Below are positions 15,914 to 23,694 of a stretch of 33,916 nucleotides of DNA, one piece after another. Both the position numbers and the translations under genes were made by a program. The DNA is from a bacterium (GTDB lineage: Bacteria; Hinthialibacterota; Hinthialibacteria; Hinthialibacterales; Hinthialibacteraceae). Each line of letters begins with the position of its first letter. The first letter of the stretch is position 1. The DNA lies in assembly GCA_016125385.1 (NCBI GenBank), contig WGLV01000060.1:1-33916 (forward strand), written 5' to 3'. The notes beneath the pieces were generated by a model that saw nothing but the letters and a program-made list of their open reading frames with translations, was not told the DNA's origin and did not search any database.

Positions 15914-16906
15914 ATGATTGAACCCGTTAACCACGATCCCCAGACCAACTCATTCGACGAAGCCGAAACGCTGTTTTACGCGGAGAGGATTCTCGAACTC
16001 GCCAACTCGGACTACAAACTGCTGGCGCGGCGGCTTTTTCAACAGCACGCCGTTCATGCCCAGCGGCTTCTCAAGCAGGAACACTTCAACCACCTTCGCG
16101 ACCGCGCCGATCAGCCCGACGACTGGTCGGATCAAAAAGAGCAGATGTTGTTCAGGCGGCTGAAAGACGCGGCCGCGTTCAACGAATGCAAAGAGATCCA
16201 CGATTGCGCGCACGAGATTCTGCTGCATCACGATCATCGCGCCGATCGTTGCCCCACGCACCACATTTGCGACGAAGTGAACGAGATTCTGGCGAACAAC
16301 AATGTGCATTACGTCGAACCGGGCGAAATTCAGATCAACGCCAATATTAACGCCACGGTCGACTTCGTGGTTGAAAGCCGCCGTTCAAACGGCGGCGGGT
16401 CGCCGCAGGGCAACCCCGGTTTTTACTGGACGGACGTGTTGGGACGCCGGTATCGCGGGTTTATCAAACAGGTCGACAACGCCCAGATCGGCGACACGCT
16501 GAAACTGAAAATCACCAACATCCCCGGGCTGACCATCAGTTCAAAAAACCACGTCGATCACATTCTCTATCTCGAACCCCGGGTATCGCCGGGCGACGTG
16601 ATCGAAGTCGAGCTCTCAAGCCTCTCTCACACGCACAACAGTTTCACCTTCCGTCATCATTCCTACGACGGTTTTCTGTGGTTCAAACGGCGCGGCGTCA
16701 ACAAGGAAATTTTCAACGAACGGACTTTACACGCGCACGACCGGTTGATGGTGAAAATACTGTACATCACCGATGAAGTGCGCCGATCGTCGCGAGGAAC
16801 CATCACCCGGCTGGGCGTCATCAAGGCGATTCCGGTCAAACGGATCGAGGAGACACGGAGCCCGGAGGCGCATCCAGAAATTGGCGTTGCCACCGTTCAA
16901 GGCTGA
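15914..16906 (+). CDS. Uncharacterised protein with His/Cys-rich helical N-terminus and beta-barrel-like C-terminus
   Basis: No family is recognised with certainty. Residues 1-125 are helical and rich in His and Cys (ECKEIHDCAHEILLHHDH, then CPTHHICDEVNEIL), which could bind metal. Residues about 130-330 are beta-rich. The part from DVLGRRYRGFIKQVDNAQ to GDTLKLKITNIPGLTISSK has the strand pattern and GD-x-L-x-x-x-I-T signature of TRAM/S1-like OB folds, suggesting RNA binding; a second similar block starts at SPGDVIEVELSSLS. The ATG at 15914 follows GAGAGAGGAT. An intrinsic terminator lies 34 bases past the stop. The last 71 bases overlap the 3' end of convergent asnB. Confidence 0.75.
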   Translation: MIEPVNHDPQTNSFDEAETLFYAERILELANSDYKLLARRLFQQHAVHAQRLLKQEHFNHLRDRADQPDDWSDQKEQMLFRRLKDAAAFNECKEIHDCAHEILLHHDHRADRCPTHHICDEVNEILANNNVHYVEPGEIQINANINATVDFVVESRRSNGGGSPQGNPGFYWTDVLGRRYRGFIKQVDNAQIGDTLKLKITNIPGLTISSKNHVDHILYLEPRVSPGDVIEVELSSLSHTHNSFTFRHHSYDGFLWFKRRGVNKEIFNERTLHAHDRLMVKILYITDEVRRSSRGTITRLGVIKAIPVKRIEETRSPEAHPEIGVATVQG

Positions 16907-18764
16907 GTAGAATCCACAACTGATTGTTGTAATCCCGGCGGCCGGCGAAATGATCGCCGGCCAGTCTTTTTATGGCGGCGGGCTCAAACAACCCGCGCCG
17001 CCTGACCGTCTCATCCGAACAGACGTCTTCAATCACATCCCGCAGTTCATGTTTGAACCACTCGCCCACCGGCACGTCGAAGCCGTGTTTGCGCCGGTGA
17101 AGAATCGACGCTGGCAAGCGGTCGGCGAAAGCCTTCTTCAGAATCCACTTGGTGGTCTTCCCGCGCAGTTTTACCGAACCCGGCAGGCGGAACGCGAATT
17201 CTACCAGCTCATGATCGAGAAACGGCACGCGGGATTCCAGCGAATGGAGCATCGACATGCGGTCGACCTTGGTCAGCATGTCGTCGGGTAGATTCTGCCG
17301 AAGGTCGACCCACAACATGCGGTTGAGATCGTCGCCCGGGGGCAAGGCGTCAAACAGACGGCGGCGATGCTGCGTCACAGCGGAAAGGTCGATCTGTTTC
17401 CGCACGGCGGGATGAAGCGTCTGGGCGCGCAGCGCGTCTTCAAAATGAATAGCCCATTGCAAATGGCGTTGAAACGGATCGGGACTGAAGCCGCGGAAAA
17501 ACTTTTTCACCTGCCGCAACAGATCCATCACGCCGCCCGAACGCGATTCAGGCAGTCGCATGGCCGCGTTGGCGAGAACCGACTGCATCGCTCCCGGCAT
17601 CCACGAAACGTAACGGCGGAAATATTCGCCCTGATACTTGCGATACCCCGCCAGGATCTCGTCGCCGCCGTCGCCGGACAACACCACTTTGACGTGTTCA
17701 GCGGCGAGCTGAGAAACGAAGTAGACCGGCAGGCACGACGAATCGGCCAGCGGTTCGTCGAGCTGCCAGGTGATGTCATCCAGCGCGGTAAGCAGATCGG
17801 CCGGTTTGAGACGCCGCTCATAATGATCGGTCTGATACTGTTGCGCGACCGCGCGGGCGTGTTCGGTTTCGTCGAACAGCGAGTGGCCTTCGAATCCGAT
17901 GGAAAACGTTTTGAATCCCGGCCCGATTTCGCCGTGCATCAACGCGACCAGCACGCTGGAATCGACGCCGCCAGAGAGAAACGCCCCCAGCGGAACATCG
18001 GCCATCAGGTGATCGCGCACGGCGCCGCGCAGGCGTTCGCGCAACTCATCGACCATCTCGCCAGTGCGTTCCTGACGCGGCGCGAACGTGATTTCAGGAG
18101 TCCAGTACACGCGGGTTGATACTTCTCCGCCGCGCCAGATCAGCATTTCGCCCGGTTGCAGTTTGTGGATTCCCTTGAAGAGGGTATACGGCGGCGGCGC
18201 GGCGAGATACGCCATGAAAAAGTTCAAGCCGTCAAGATCGATTTCACGCGGGACCTCGGGATCGCACAGGATCGACTTGATCTCGGAGCCGAAACGCAAC
18301 GCGGCGCCGTCACGTTGAACGTACAGTGGTTTGATGCCAAGCCGGTCGCGCGCGAGGATCAATTTGCGCTGGTTGCGATCCCATAACGCGATGGCGAACA
18401 TGCCCCGCAGGCGTTCAACGAAGGCGTCGCCGTATTCGCGGTACGCATGCAGGATGCTTTCGGTGTCGGCGCCGGTCCGGTAGCGATAGCCTCGCGCCTC
18501 AAGATGACGCCTCAGTTCAGGGTGATTATAGATTTCGCCGTTATAAACCACCCAGAGCGATTCGTCTTCCGTGCAGAGCGGCATGTGGCCGTCACCCAAC
18601 CCTACAATGGAAAGGCGGCGCGAACCCAACCCGGCGGGGCCGTCGATATACCAGCCTTCATCATCCGGGCCGCGATGGGCGATGACGTCCGTCATCCGCT
18701 TGAGCAGAGCAGGTTCGGGCGAGCGTTGGGGGTCGGCGTAAATGAGTCCCGCGATTCCACACAT
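16836..18764 (-). CDS. asnB: Asparagine synthase (glutamine-hydrolysing)
   Basis: Makes asparagine from aspartate, ATP and glutamine in the cytoplasm, or amidates a related carboxylate. At 642 residues it has an N-terminal class-II glutaminase domain starting MCGIAG, so C2 becomes the N-terminal nucleophile, with AHRGPDDEG, RLSIVG and YNGEIYNH. The synthetase domain carries the PP-loop FLSGGVDSSV and LSGDGGDEILAGYRKY. The start at 18764 is required for the Cys2 nucleophile; the frame is open 36 bases further upstream. The length suits AsnB and also the amidotransferases of exopolysaccharide/exosortase loci, so the acceptor is not certain; no exosortase gene is in the window. The 3' end overlaps the plus-strand neighbour. 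Confidence 0.94.
   Translation of the reverse strand: MCGIAGLIYADPQRSPEPALLKRMTDVIAHRGPDDEGWYIDGPAGLGSRRLSIVGLGDGHMPLCTEDESLWVVYNGEIYNHPELRRHLEARGYRYRTGADTESILHAYREYGDAFVERLRGMFAIALWDRNQRKLILARDRLGIKPLYVQRDGAALRFGSEIKSILCDPEVPREIDLDGLNFFMAYLAAPPPYTLFKGIHKLQPGEMLIWRGGEVSTRVYWTPEITFAPRQERTGEMVDELRERLRGAVRDHLMADVPLGAFLSGGVDSSVLVALMHGEIGPGFKTFSIGFEGHSLFDETEHARAVAQQYQTDHYERRLKPADLLTALDDITWQLDEPLADSSCLPVYFVSQLAAEHVKVVLSGDGGDEILAGYRKYQGEYFRRYVSWMPGAMQSVLANAAMRLPESRSGGVMDLLRQVKKFFRGFSPDPFQRHLQWAIHFEDALRAQTLHPAVRKQIDLSAVTQHRRRLFDALPPGDDLNRMLWVDLRQNLPDDMLTKVDRMSMLHSLESRVPFLDHELVEFAFRLPGSVKLRGKTTKWILKKAFADRLPASILHRRKHGFDVPVGEWFKHELRDVIEDVCSDETVRRRGLFEPAAIKRLAGDHFAGRRDYNNQLWILLSLERWQRQFLDAPPGSVSPRSV
16940..16971 (+). 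terminator. Intrinsic terminator embedded in the asnB coding strand
   Basis: A perfect nine-base-pair stem (GGCCGGCGA / TCGCCGGCC, loop AATGA) at 16940-16962 followed by AGTCTTTTT. Its position 34 bases after the stop of the plus-strand gene and its T-tract orientation fit a terminator for that gene, although the bases also encode part of the AsnB C-terminus on the other strand. Confidence 0.7.
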
Positions 18765-18994
18765 AAGAATTTCGTGTTCCTTTCCAGACCAGCCTATCAT
18801 GACCCGCCCGGGCGGCGAATCAAGCAGGGGCGAAAGAGTAAGGCGGACAGGGCTTCAAGCCGCATGGCGGCGCAGGAACGTTTTTGAAAAATCATTGAAT
18901 TCACGCTTTCAGAAATGGCGGGCCGTGATAAACTCTGAAGTTGGTTCGAAAGATAAAACGAATACGAAAAGAGAAAGAGAACGATCGACGAGGA

Positions 18995-19534
18995 ATGGGA
19001 ACACGAAAAGCGAAAATCACCGACGTCCGCCGGCTTAAGCAGCTGATCGACAACCACATGCAGGAAGGCTTCATGCTGCCCCGCCCGCTGAATGAACTGT
19101 ACGAAAACGTACGGGAATTCTGGGTATGGGATGAAGACGGCGAAGTACGCGGCTGCGCGGGCCTGCACATCTATTGGGCCGACCTCGCCGAGATCAAATC
19201 TCTGGCGGTGGATCACGCGGGCCGCGGGCGGGGCTGGGGCCGCGCCCTGATTGAGGCCTGCCTTGAAGAAGCGCGCCAGTTGCAGATCGCGCGGGTTTTC
19301 GCATTGACCCAGATTCCCGAATTTTTCCGCAAGATCGGTTTCAGTTATATGGACAAGGCCCAGTTCCCTCACAAGGTGTGGGCCGAGTGTATGCGTTGCC
19401 CTAAATTTCAGGATTGCGACGAAGTCGCGGTCGGCATCACCGTCTGCGAGCCGCTTGACAGCGAACCGGCCTTCGCCCAGTATGGACCGCGTTCACTGCC
19501 GATTATTCATCCGCCCGCGAAGGAGTCATCATGA
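18995..19534 (+). CDS. GNAT acetyltransferase, short N-acetylglutamate-synthase type
   Basis: A 179-residue acetyl-CoA-dependent N-acetyltransferase. The order MLPRPLNELYENVREFWVW, GCAGLHIYWADLAEIKSLAV, then the acetyl-CoA loop RGRGWGRALIEACLEEAR, then FRKIGFSYMDK and LPHKVW-like and CPKFQDCDE segments matches the short ArgA family that makes N-acetylglutamate for arginine synthesis. The C-terminal CxxCPxxxxC cluster is also typical. The ATG at 18995 is preferred to an upstream TTG at 18941 because the family begins with RKAKITDV; the AGGA just before it is unusually close. The stop overlaps the next gene as ATGA, so it is translationally coupled to the microcompartment vertex genes, an unexpected partnership. 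It could instead acetylate a microcompartment-related substrate; no other arginine gene is present. Confidence 0.86.
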   Translation: MGTRKAKITDVRRLKQLIDNHMQEGFMLPRPLNELYENVREFWVWDEDGEVRGCAGLHIYWADLAEIKSLAVDHAGRGRGWGRALIEACLEEARQLQIARVFALTQIPEFFRKIGFSYMDKAQFPHKVWAECMRCPKFQDCDEVAVGITVCEPLDSEPAFAQYGPRSLPIIHPPAKESS

Positions 19535-19845
19535 TTCTGGCGAAAGTCGTCGGAACCGTTGTCAGCACCCAGAAAGATCCCAAACTGGCGGGATTAAAAC
19601 TGATGTTGCTGCAGACGCTTGACATGAACATGAAACTGACCGGCAATTACGTAGTCGCGGCCGACTCGGTGGGCGCCGGGCACGATGAAGTGGTATGCGC
19701 GGCGGCGGGCTCGTCCGCTCGTCTGACCGATAACACCGACGGGCTACCCGTCGATCTCGCCATCATCGCCATCGTCGATTCGCTTGAAGTAGACGGAAAA
19801 TATATCTACCAGAAAAGCGAAGAACCCGCGGCGGCCGGCGTGTAG
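19531..19845 (+). CDS. BMC vertex (pentamer) protein 1, EutN/CcmL family
   Basis: A 104-residue bacterial microcompartment pentamer that would cap the corners of a protein shell. It shows the family pattern fully: ILAKVVGTVVSTQKDPKLAG at the start, LKLMLLQTLD, then VAADSVGAGHDEVVCAAAGSSAR with the conserved VGAG and GSSAR, and the final strand PVDLAIIAIVDSLEVDG. It is the most canonical of the three paralogues here. The start overlaps the acetyltransferase stop (ATGA), and the next paralogue begins 11 bases downstream. No BMC hexamer or trimer shell gene and no encapsulated enzyme is in the window, so the main shell locus must lie elsewhere. Confidence 0.92.
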   Translation: MILAKVVGTVVSTQKDPKLAGLKLMLLQTLDMNMKLTGNYVVAADSVGAGHDEVVCAAAGSSARLTDNTDGLPVDLAIIAIVDSLEVDGKYIYQKSEEPAAAGV

Positions 19846-19856
19846 GAAACTCCCCC

Positions 19857-20135
19857 ATGAACCTCGGCACCGTCATCGGCTCAATGTGGGCGACGCAGAA
19901 AGTATCCAGCATGGAAGGCATGGCGTTTCTGGTCGTGCAACCGCTGGATCAATACCGTCAGCCGATGGGCAAGCCGCTGATCGCGGTCGATCCGGATAAC
20001 CGCGCGGGCAAAGGCGAGACCGTCATCCTCGTCGAAAGCGGCGACGCCATGCAGGTTCGCAAAGGGCACAAAATGCCATCCGACGCCACGATCGTGGCGA
20101 TCGTCGACTCTCTCTCCACGGATGGCCAGCCATGA
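19857..20135 (+). CDS. BMC vertex (pentamer) protein 2, divergent EutN/CcmL family
   Basis: A 92-residue EutN/CcmL-family protein, recognised from NLGTVIGSMWATQKVSSMEG, FLVVQPLDQYRQPMGKP, the AGKGETVILVESGDA segment and ATIVAIVDSL. It is clearly less conserved than paralogue 1: VGAG is replaced by RAGKG after an insertion (DPDNRAGKGE) and the SSAR motif is lost (ESGDAMQVRKG). AGGAAAC precedes the ATG. The stop overlaps the start of paralogue 3 as ATGA. It probably forms pentamers with a different pore or edge surface, or mixes with its paralogues. Confidence 0.88.
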   Translation: MNLGTVIGSMWATQKVSSMEGMAFLVVQPLDQYRQPMGKPLIAVDPDNRAGKGETVILVESGDAMQVRKGHKMPSDATIVAIVDSLSTDGQP

Positions 20136-20455
20136 GACTCGCGCGTGTGGTCGGCAACGTCGTCTCCACCCTCAAGCACGAGACCTACGAAGGCAAACCC
20201 CTGCTGCTGGTCGAACCCGTCAACCCCGATGGGACTCCCAAAGGCCCCGCCACGGTGGCGATCGACTACGTCGGCGCCGGCGAAGGCGAATACGTCATCA
20301 TGGGCGGCGCGCCCGGTCAGGCCAAAGATGTTTTCAAAATCGAGGTGGCGCCCATCCGCGAAATGGTCATGGGCATCATCGACGAAGTCGAACTGAACGG
20401 CGAAGTCGTGCTGCGCGCCTCCGATTCAGACAAACCCCGCGCTCCAAAATCCTGA
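20132..20455 (+). CDS. BMC vertex (pentamer) protein 3, EutN/CcmL family
   Basis: A 107-residue paralogue: RLARVVGNVVSTLKHETYEG, LLLVEPVNPDGTPKG, AIDYVGAGEGEYVIMGG with the conserved VGAGEGE, and MVMGIIDEVELNGEVVL. The usual SSAR motif is replaced by APGQAKDVF, and the C-terminus has a charged tail (DSDKPRAPKS) that could face inside or outside the shell. It closes the operon; the following 128 bases before the convergent gene show no clear intrinsic terminator. Three separate vertex paralogues are known in planctomycete/verrucomicrobial-type compartments, but there they sit with shell hexamers and enzymes. Confidence 0.9.
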   Translation: MRLARVVGNVVSTLKHETYEGKPLLLVEPVNPDGTPKGPATVAIDYVGAGEGEYVIMGGAPGQAKDVFKIEVAPIREMVMGIIDEVELNGEVVLRASDSDKPRAPKS

Positions 20456-20583
20456 ATCAGCGTTATTCATTCTGAATCCTGTTATCGCCTAGGCGCTGTT
20501 GAACCTGATGGGGATTTCCTGTTGGCTCAGGCCTTCAGGTATAACTATTCCCGATCAGGCAACGGCCTTATCGTATGTGTGAA

Positions 20584-21030
20584 TCACGAGCGGACTTCGT
20601 CGTTGGGGATGAGGAGATCGGCGTGGGGATGGCCCTCCTGCTGAGCCATGGGGATATTGGAAACCTGAGAATCGTTCTGAACGCCCAGCGCGGAAAGCGA
20701 AGCCAATGACCGCAGGGCCTCCTGTTCGTCACGCACCCGGATCGCGTCGCGCGCGCGGCCGATCTGCGCCTGAGCGAGTCGCTTGCGGGCGTGATCGCCC
20801 TCGATTCTCATCAGGCCTTCCGCGTAATGATTTTCAAGCTGGTTAATGATTTTTTCATACGAGCGCCAGTTAACCGACAATCGCTTTCGCCTGAACAGCG
20901 ACCCCACCGAACGGTCGAAGTAAAAAAGCACGACCGAAAATATCAGCAGCACTACCAGCGGCCAGGCGACCGCCGCGAAGAACTCGGCATACGCGCGAAT
21001 CAACTCAATGATGAACTCGGAACCGGCCAT
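20584..21030 (-). CDS. Single-pass membrane protein of unknown function
   Basis: A 148-residue protein with one N-terminal membrane helix (about residues 14-38, FFAAVAWPLVVLLIFSVVLF) followed by a basic patch SLFRRKRLSV and a long predicted helical, possibly coiled-coil region (about 55-115). The tail is polar and may be disordered. By the positive-inside rule the soluble part should be cytoplasmic. GAGGGG precedes the ATG at close spacing. No recognised domain. Confidence 0.65.
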   Translation of the reverse strand: MAGSEFIIELIRAYAEFFAAVAWPLVVLLIFSVVLFYFDRSVGSLFRRKRLSVNWRSYEKIINQLENHYAEGLMRIEGDHARKRLAQAQIGRARDAIRVRDEQEALRSLASLSALGVQNDSQVSNIPMAQQEGHPHADLLIPNDEVRS

Positions 21031-21170
21031 GCGCCCCTCGGATCGGGTATTTCATACGTTTTATCTTAGCACGCTTCCCAACGCGATTTGATGCTCATGA
21101 ATGAATACGAAACGCTTGCCGAGTTTCATTCAAAATCATGAAATTGATTTCATTTCGGGCCAGCGCCGGT

Positions 21171-21632
21171 CTAATCACCCATGCGGCTGGCCGTGATCCG
21201 CCAGCGGCTTGATTCCTTCGATAATTCCAGCGACATCACGTAAATTGAGTCTTCGTTTCCACGCAGACCGGGCAGAGGGACTTCGGCGCCGTTCGATTCC
21301 GCGTGAGCAGTGAATTCAATTGTGGCTCGAGCACGGGCGCCCTCTATTTCGACGCGGGACGAAATCAGGCGGACCTGACGATCGGTGGTTCGGGAGAAGA
21401 AATCCTGCATGGCGCCCAGCACCGTGCGTCGATCGACGCCGCCCGCGTGGAGGTATTCTGGCGCGAGGACGCCGCTCAACGTCAGTATGGAGCCGCTCTC
21501 AACCGCGCGGCGGCCTCGTTCAATGAGACGATCGACCCGGTCTTTATCGGAGAGCAGGACGAAATTCATGAGGAACCACGCCAACAGAACGCAGGCGACG
21601 ATCAGCCCGATGAAGTAAAAGAAACCGCGCAT
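21171..21632 (-). CDS. Membrane-anchored NTF2-like protein
   Basis: A 153-residue protein with an N-terminal membrane helix (RGFFYFIGLIVACVLLAWF) and a soluble domain resembling the NTF2/SnoaL cone fold: helical DRVDRLIERGRRAVESG, then LTLSGVLAPEYLHAGG, VLGAMQDFFSRTTDRQ and alternating strands RVEIEGARARATIEFTAHAES and YVMSLELSKESSRWRI. Such modules bind small hydrophobic ligands or serve as assembly domains; no catalytic residues are evident. The ATG at 21632 is chosen over an upstream frame start because of the GGGGAGGGGG site. It follows the ispH terminator and so has its own promoter or depends on read-through. Confidence 0.7.
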   Translation of the reverse strand: MRGFFYFIGLIVACVLLAWFLMNFVLLSDKDRVDRLIERGRRAVESGSILTLSGVLAPEYLHAGGVDRRTVLGAMQDFFSRTTDRQVRLISSRVEIEGARARATIEFTAHAESNGAEVPLPGLRGNEDSIYVMSLELSKESSRWRITASRMGD

Positions 21633-21661
21633 GATAAATTCCCCCTCCCCCACACACAAAA

Positions 21662-21688
21662 CAAAAGGGCGCTCGCGGCGCCCTTTTG
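21662..21688 (-). terminator. Intrinsic terminator of ispH
   Basis: A perfect 11-base-pair stem (CAAAAGGGCGC / GCGCCCTTTTG) with loop CGCGA, read on the minus strand, followed by TTTTGTGTG. It lies 36 bases after the ispH stop. Confidence 0.85.
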
Positions 21689-21724
21689 AGTCGGTACTGG
21701 TATGGGTTTGGAAACGGCCGGCGG

Positions 21725-23005
21725 TCAGGCGCCCAACGCGGGCACGTTGCCGATGACGTCTTCCAGATGGTATCCACGGCATTCGAGCAGGCGTTCGATC
21801 ACTTCGCTGACCACTTTGTCGGGCGTGGAAGCGCCCGCCGTGACGCCGATGGTGACCTCGCCGCGCGGCATCCAGCCCTGTTTGACGATTTCTTCCTTCT
21901 CGCCGAATGGTTTGTGGCGCAACTCGGCTTCGGACACGATGCAATCGACGTCGCTGATGTGATAGGTCGGCGCGTATCGAAGAGCGATTTCACATAAGTG
22001 ATTGGTGTTGCTGCTGTTGTAGCCGCCCACCACGAGGATCAGTTCGGGGTCTTTCGCGCCCAGTTCGATGATGGCGTCCTGCCGCTCCTGGGTGGCGCTG
22101 CAGATGGTGTCGAACGAGCGGAAATGGTCTTTGATGTGTTCGGCGCCGTAGCGGTCTTCCATCGCTTCCTGAATCATTTTGGCGATATGGAGCGACTCGC
22201 TGCTGAGCATGGTCGTCTGGTTGGCCACGCCGATACGGACCAGATCGGTATCCGGATTGAAGTTGGAACTCATGGCGTTGGCGAATTTTTCGAGGAATTC
22301 AACTCGATCGCCGCCGCGGCGAATGAAGCCGCAGACGTATTCCGCCTCCTGTTCGTCGCGCACGATGATGTAGCGCCCTTCACCGAAGCGCATGGCGTGG
22401 GAGGCGGTGGCGATGGTCTCTTCGTGAAAATATTTGCCGTGGATGAGCGAGGTAAAGTTTTCTTTGGCGTAGCGCTCGACCCGCTTCCAGACGTGCATCA
22501 CCGAGCCGCATGTGGTGTCAACCATGGTGCAGCCGACTTTTTTCAGCTCTTCCATCTTGTCCATACTGGCGCCAAAGGCGGGCAGAATGACAACATCGTC
22601 AGGGGTGACGTCATCAAGACTGTACCGATCGCCTTCTTCGCCGCCGGAAAGAAACCGGACGCCCATTTCGCGCAGTTTTGAATTGACGCGCGGGTTGTGG
22701 ATGATCTGGTAGGTGATGTACAGCGTTTTTTCAGGAAACATGCGGCGGGTTTCATAAGCGTAATCGATGGCGCGATCGACTCCATAACAGAAACCGAACT
22801 CCTTCGCCAACAGAATACGCAGGCCTTCCACTTGCAGCGAAAAGCCGTTTTCGCGGAGATACTGGATCACCGCGCTGCGGTATTCTTTCTGCAGTTCTTC
22901 AGTGACTTCGTCTTTCAGGCCGAACCCCTTGCGGTAGATCGGCATATCAGGGTCATTACGCATGCGCCGCTCCTGTAAAAGCTCTTCAAGTTCAAGATTC
23001 ATCAT
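21725..23005 (-). CDS. ispH: 4-hydroxy-3-methylbut-2-enyl diphosphate reductase
   Basis: Last enzyme of the MEP pathway: reduces HMBPP to IPP and DMAPP with a [4Fe-4S] cluster. At 426 residues it is about 110 longer than E. coli IspH, with an N-terminal extension and the sequence type of plants and cyanobacteria (for example IHGKYFHEETIATAS). Cluster cysteines are in FGFCYGVDRAI, DTTCGSVMHVWKR and DTICSATQERQDAI; active-site segments IHNPRVNSKL and VGGYNSSNTNHLCEI are present. The ATG at 23005, with GTGGGG upstream, is preferred to a GTG at 23032. A TATAAT-like box lies at 23089-23094 on the same strand, but without a good -35. A strong terminator follows. Confidence 0.94.
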   Translation of the reverse strand: MMNLELEELLQERRMRNDPDMPIYRKGFGLKDEVTEELQKEYRSAVIQYLRENGFSLQVEGLRILLAKEFGFCYGVDRAIDYAYETRRMFPEKTLYITYQIIHNPRVNSKLREMGVRFLSGGEEGDRYSLDDVTPDDVVILPAFGASMDKMEELKKVGCTMVDTTCGSVMHVWKRVERYAKENFTSLIHGKYFHEETIATASHAMRFGEGRYIIVRDEQEAEYVCGFIRRGGDRVEFLEKFANAMSSNFNPDTDLVRIGVANQTTMLSSESLHIAKMIQEAMEDRYGAEHIKDHFRSFDTICSATQERQDAIIELGAKDPELILVVGGYNSSNTNHLCEIALRYAPTYHISDVDCIVSEAELRHKPFGEKEEIVKQGWMPRGEVTIGVTAGASTPDKVVSEVIERLLECRGYHLEDVIGNVPALGA

Positions 23006-23163
23006 AGTGTAAACCCCACATGGCTTCTTCACAATGGCGTATTCTCCGCCCTCATTTTTACGATTCAGGCCGAGAATGGAAACGCGGGATTATATGAAGA
23101 AAAACAGCGGGGCGATTCGTCCGCCGGGGCGGAAGATCGCTTTAAACGAAAACAAACCCAATT

Positions 23164-23505
23164 CTAATCCTGAAAGGATTGGAGGGCTTCATCGCGGGTG
23201 GAATAGATATCCATCATGCTCTGGATGTGGACCAGTTCAAACATGGCTTTCACGCCGGAGTTAAGAGAACTGAGTTTCAGTTCGCCGCCCGCGTCGCGCT
23301 GGCGGCGCATGGCCGCGAGAATCGCGCCCAGCCCGGAGCTGTCGATGAAGTGAACGTGAGCCAGATCGAGCACGGCGAAGGGGTTGAGCGAGAGCGCGTT
23401 CATCACTTTGTCGCGAAAGCCCTGCACGTTGCCCGCGTCGAAATTCTCTTCGTCCAGCATTACAACCAGAACGCCGTCGCTGGTGGTTTGGGTTGAAAAT
23501 TCCAT
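23164..23505 (-). CDS. STAS-domain protein (anti-sigma factor antagonist type)
   Basis: A 113-residue single-domain STAS protein of the SpoIIAA/RsbV kind, which would bind a partner anti-sigma factor kinase and be controlled by phosphorylation. The signature HFIDSSGLGAILAAMRRQ contains the candidate phosphorylation site S56/S57 after D55. The strand LVVMLDEENFDAGNV lies near the start. The ATG at 23505 follows GGAGAGGCGAG; the frame extends back to 23538. No anti-sigma factor or sigma factor gene is adjacent. It may also act in a partner-switching pathway not tied to a sigma factor. Confidence 0.88.
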   Translation of the reverse strand: MEFSTQTTSDGVLVVMLDEENFDAGNVQGFRDKVMNALSLNPFAVLDLAHVHFIDSSGLGAILAAMRRQRDAGGELKLSSLNSGVKAMFELVHIQSMMDIYSTRDEALQSFQD

Positions 23506-23637
23506 GACTCGCCTCTCCGCCTGTTCCCGGATCACCATCGTTGGAAATTGACTATAGCCTGATTTTTATGAGGAGAGAACAAGAATCCCGGCATGGGGGA
23601 ATGAATCGAAAACGAACCGGCGTCCATTTTTCGATAT

Positions 23638-23669
23638 GAAAAGCGCCTCCCGGAAGACCGGGAGGCGCT
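23638..23669 (-). terminator. Intrinsic terminator downstream of the membrane/beta-barrel gene
   Basis: A perfect 12-base-pair stem (AGCGCCTCCCGG / CCGGGAGGCGCT) with loop TCTT on the minus strand, then TTTT. It starts 25 bases after the stop of the gene at 23695-24516. Confidence 0.85.
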
Positions 23670-23694
23670 CGATCGCCATCATTTTCGGGAGGGT

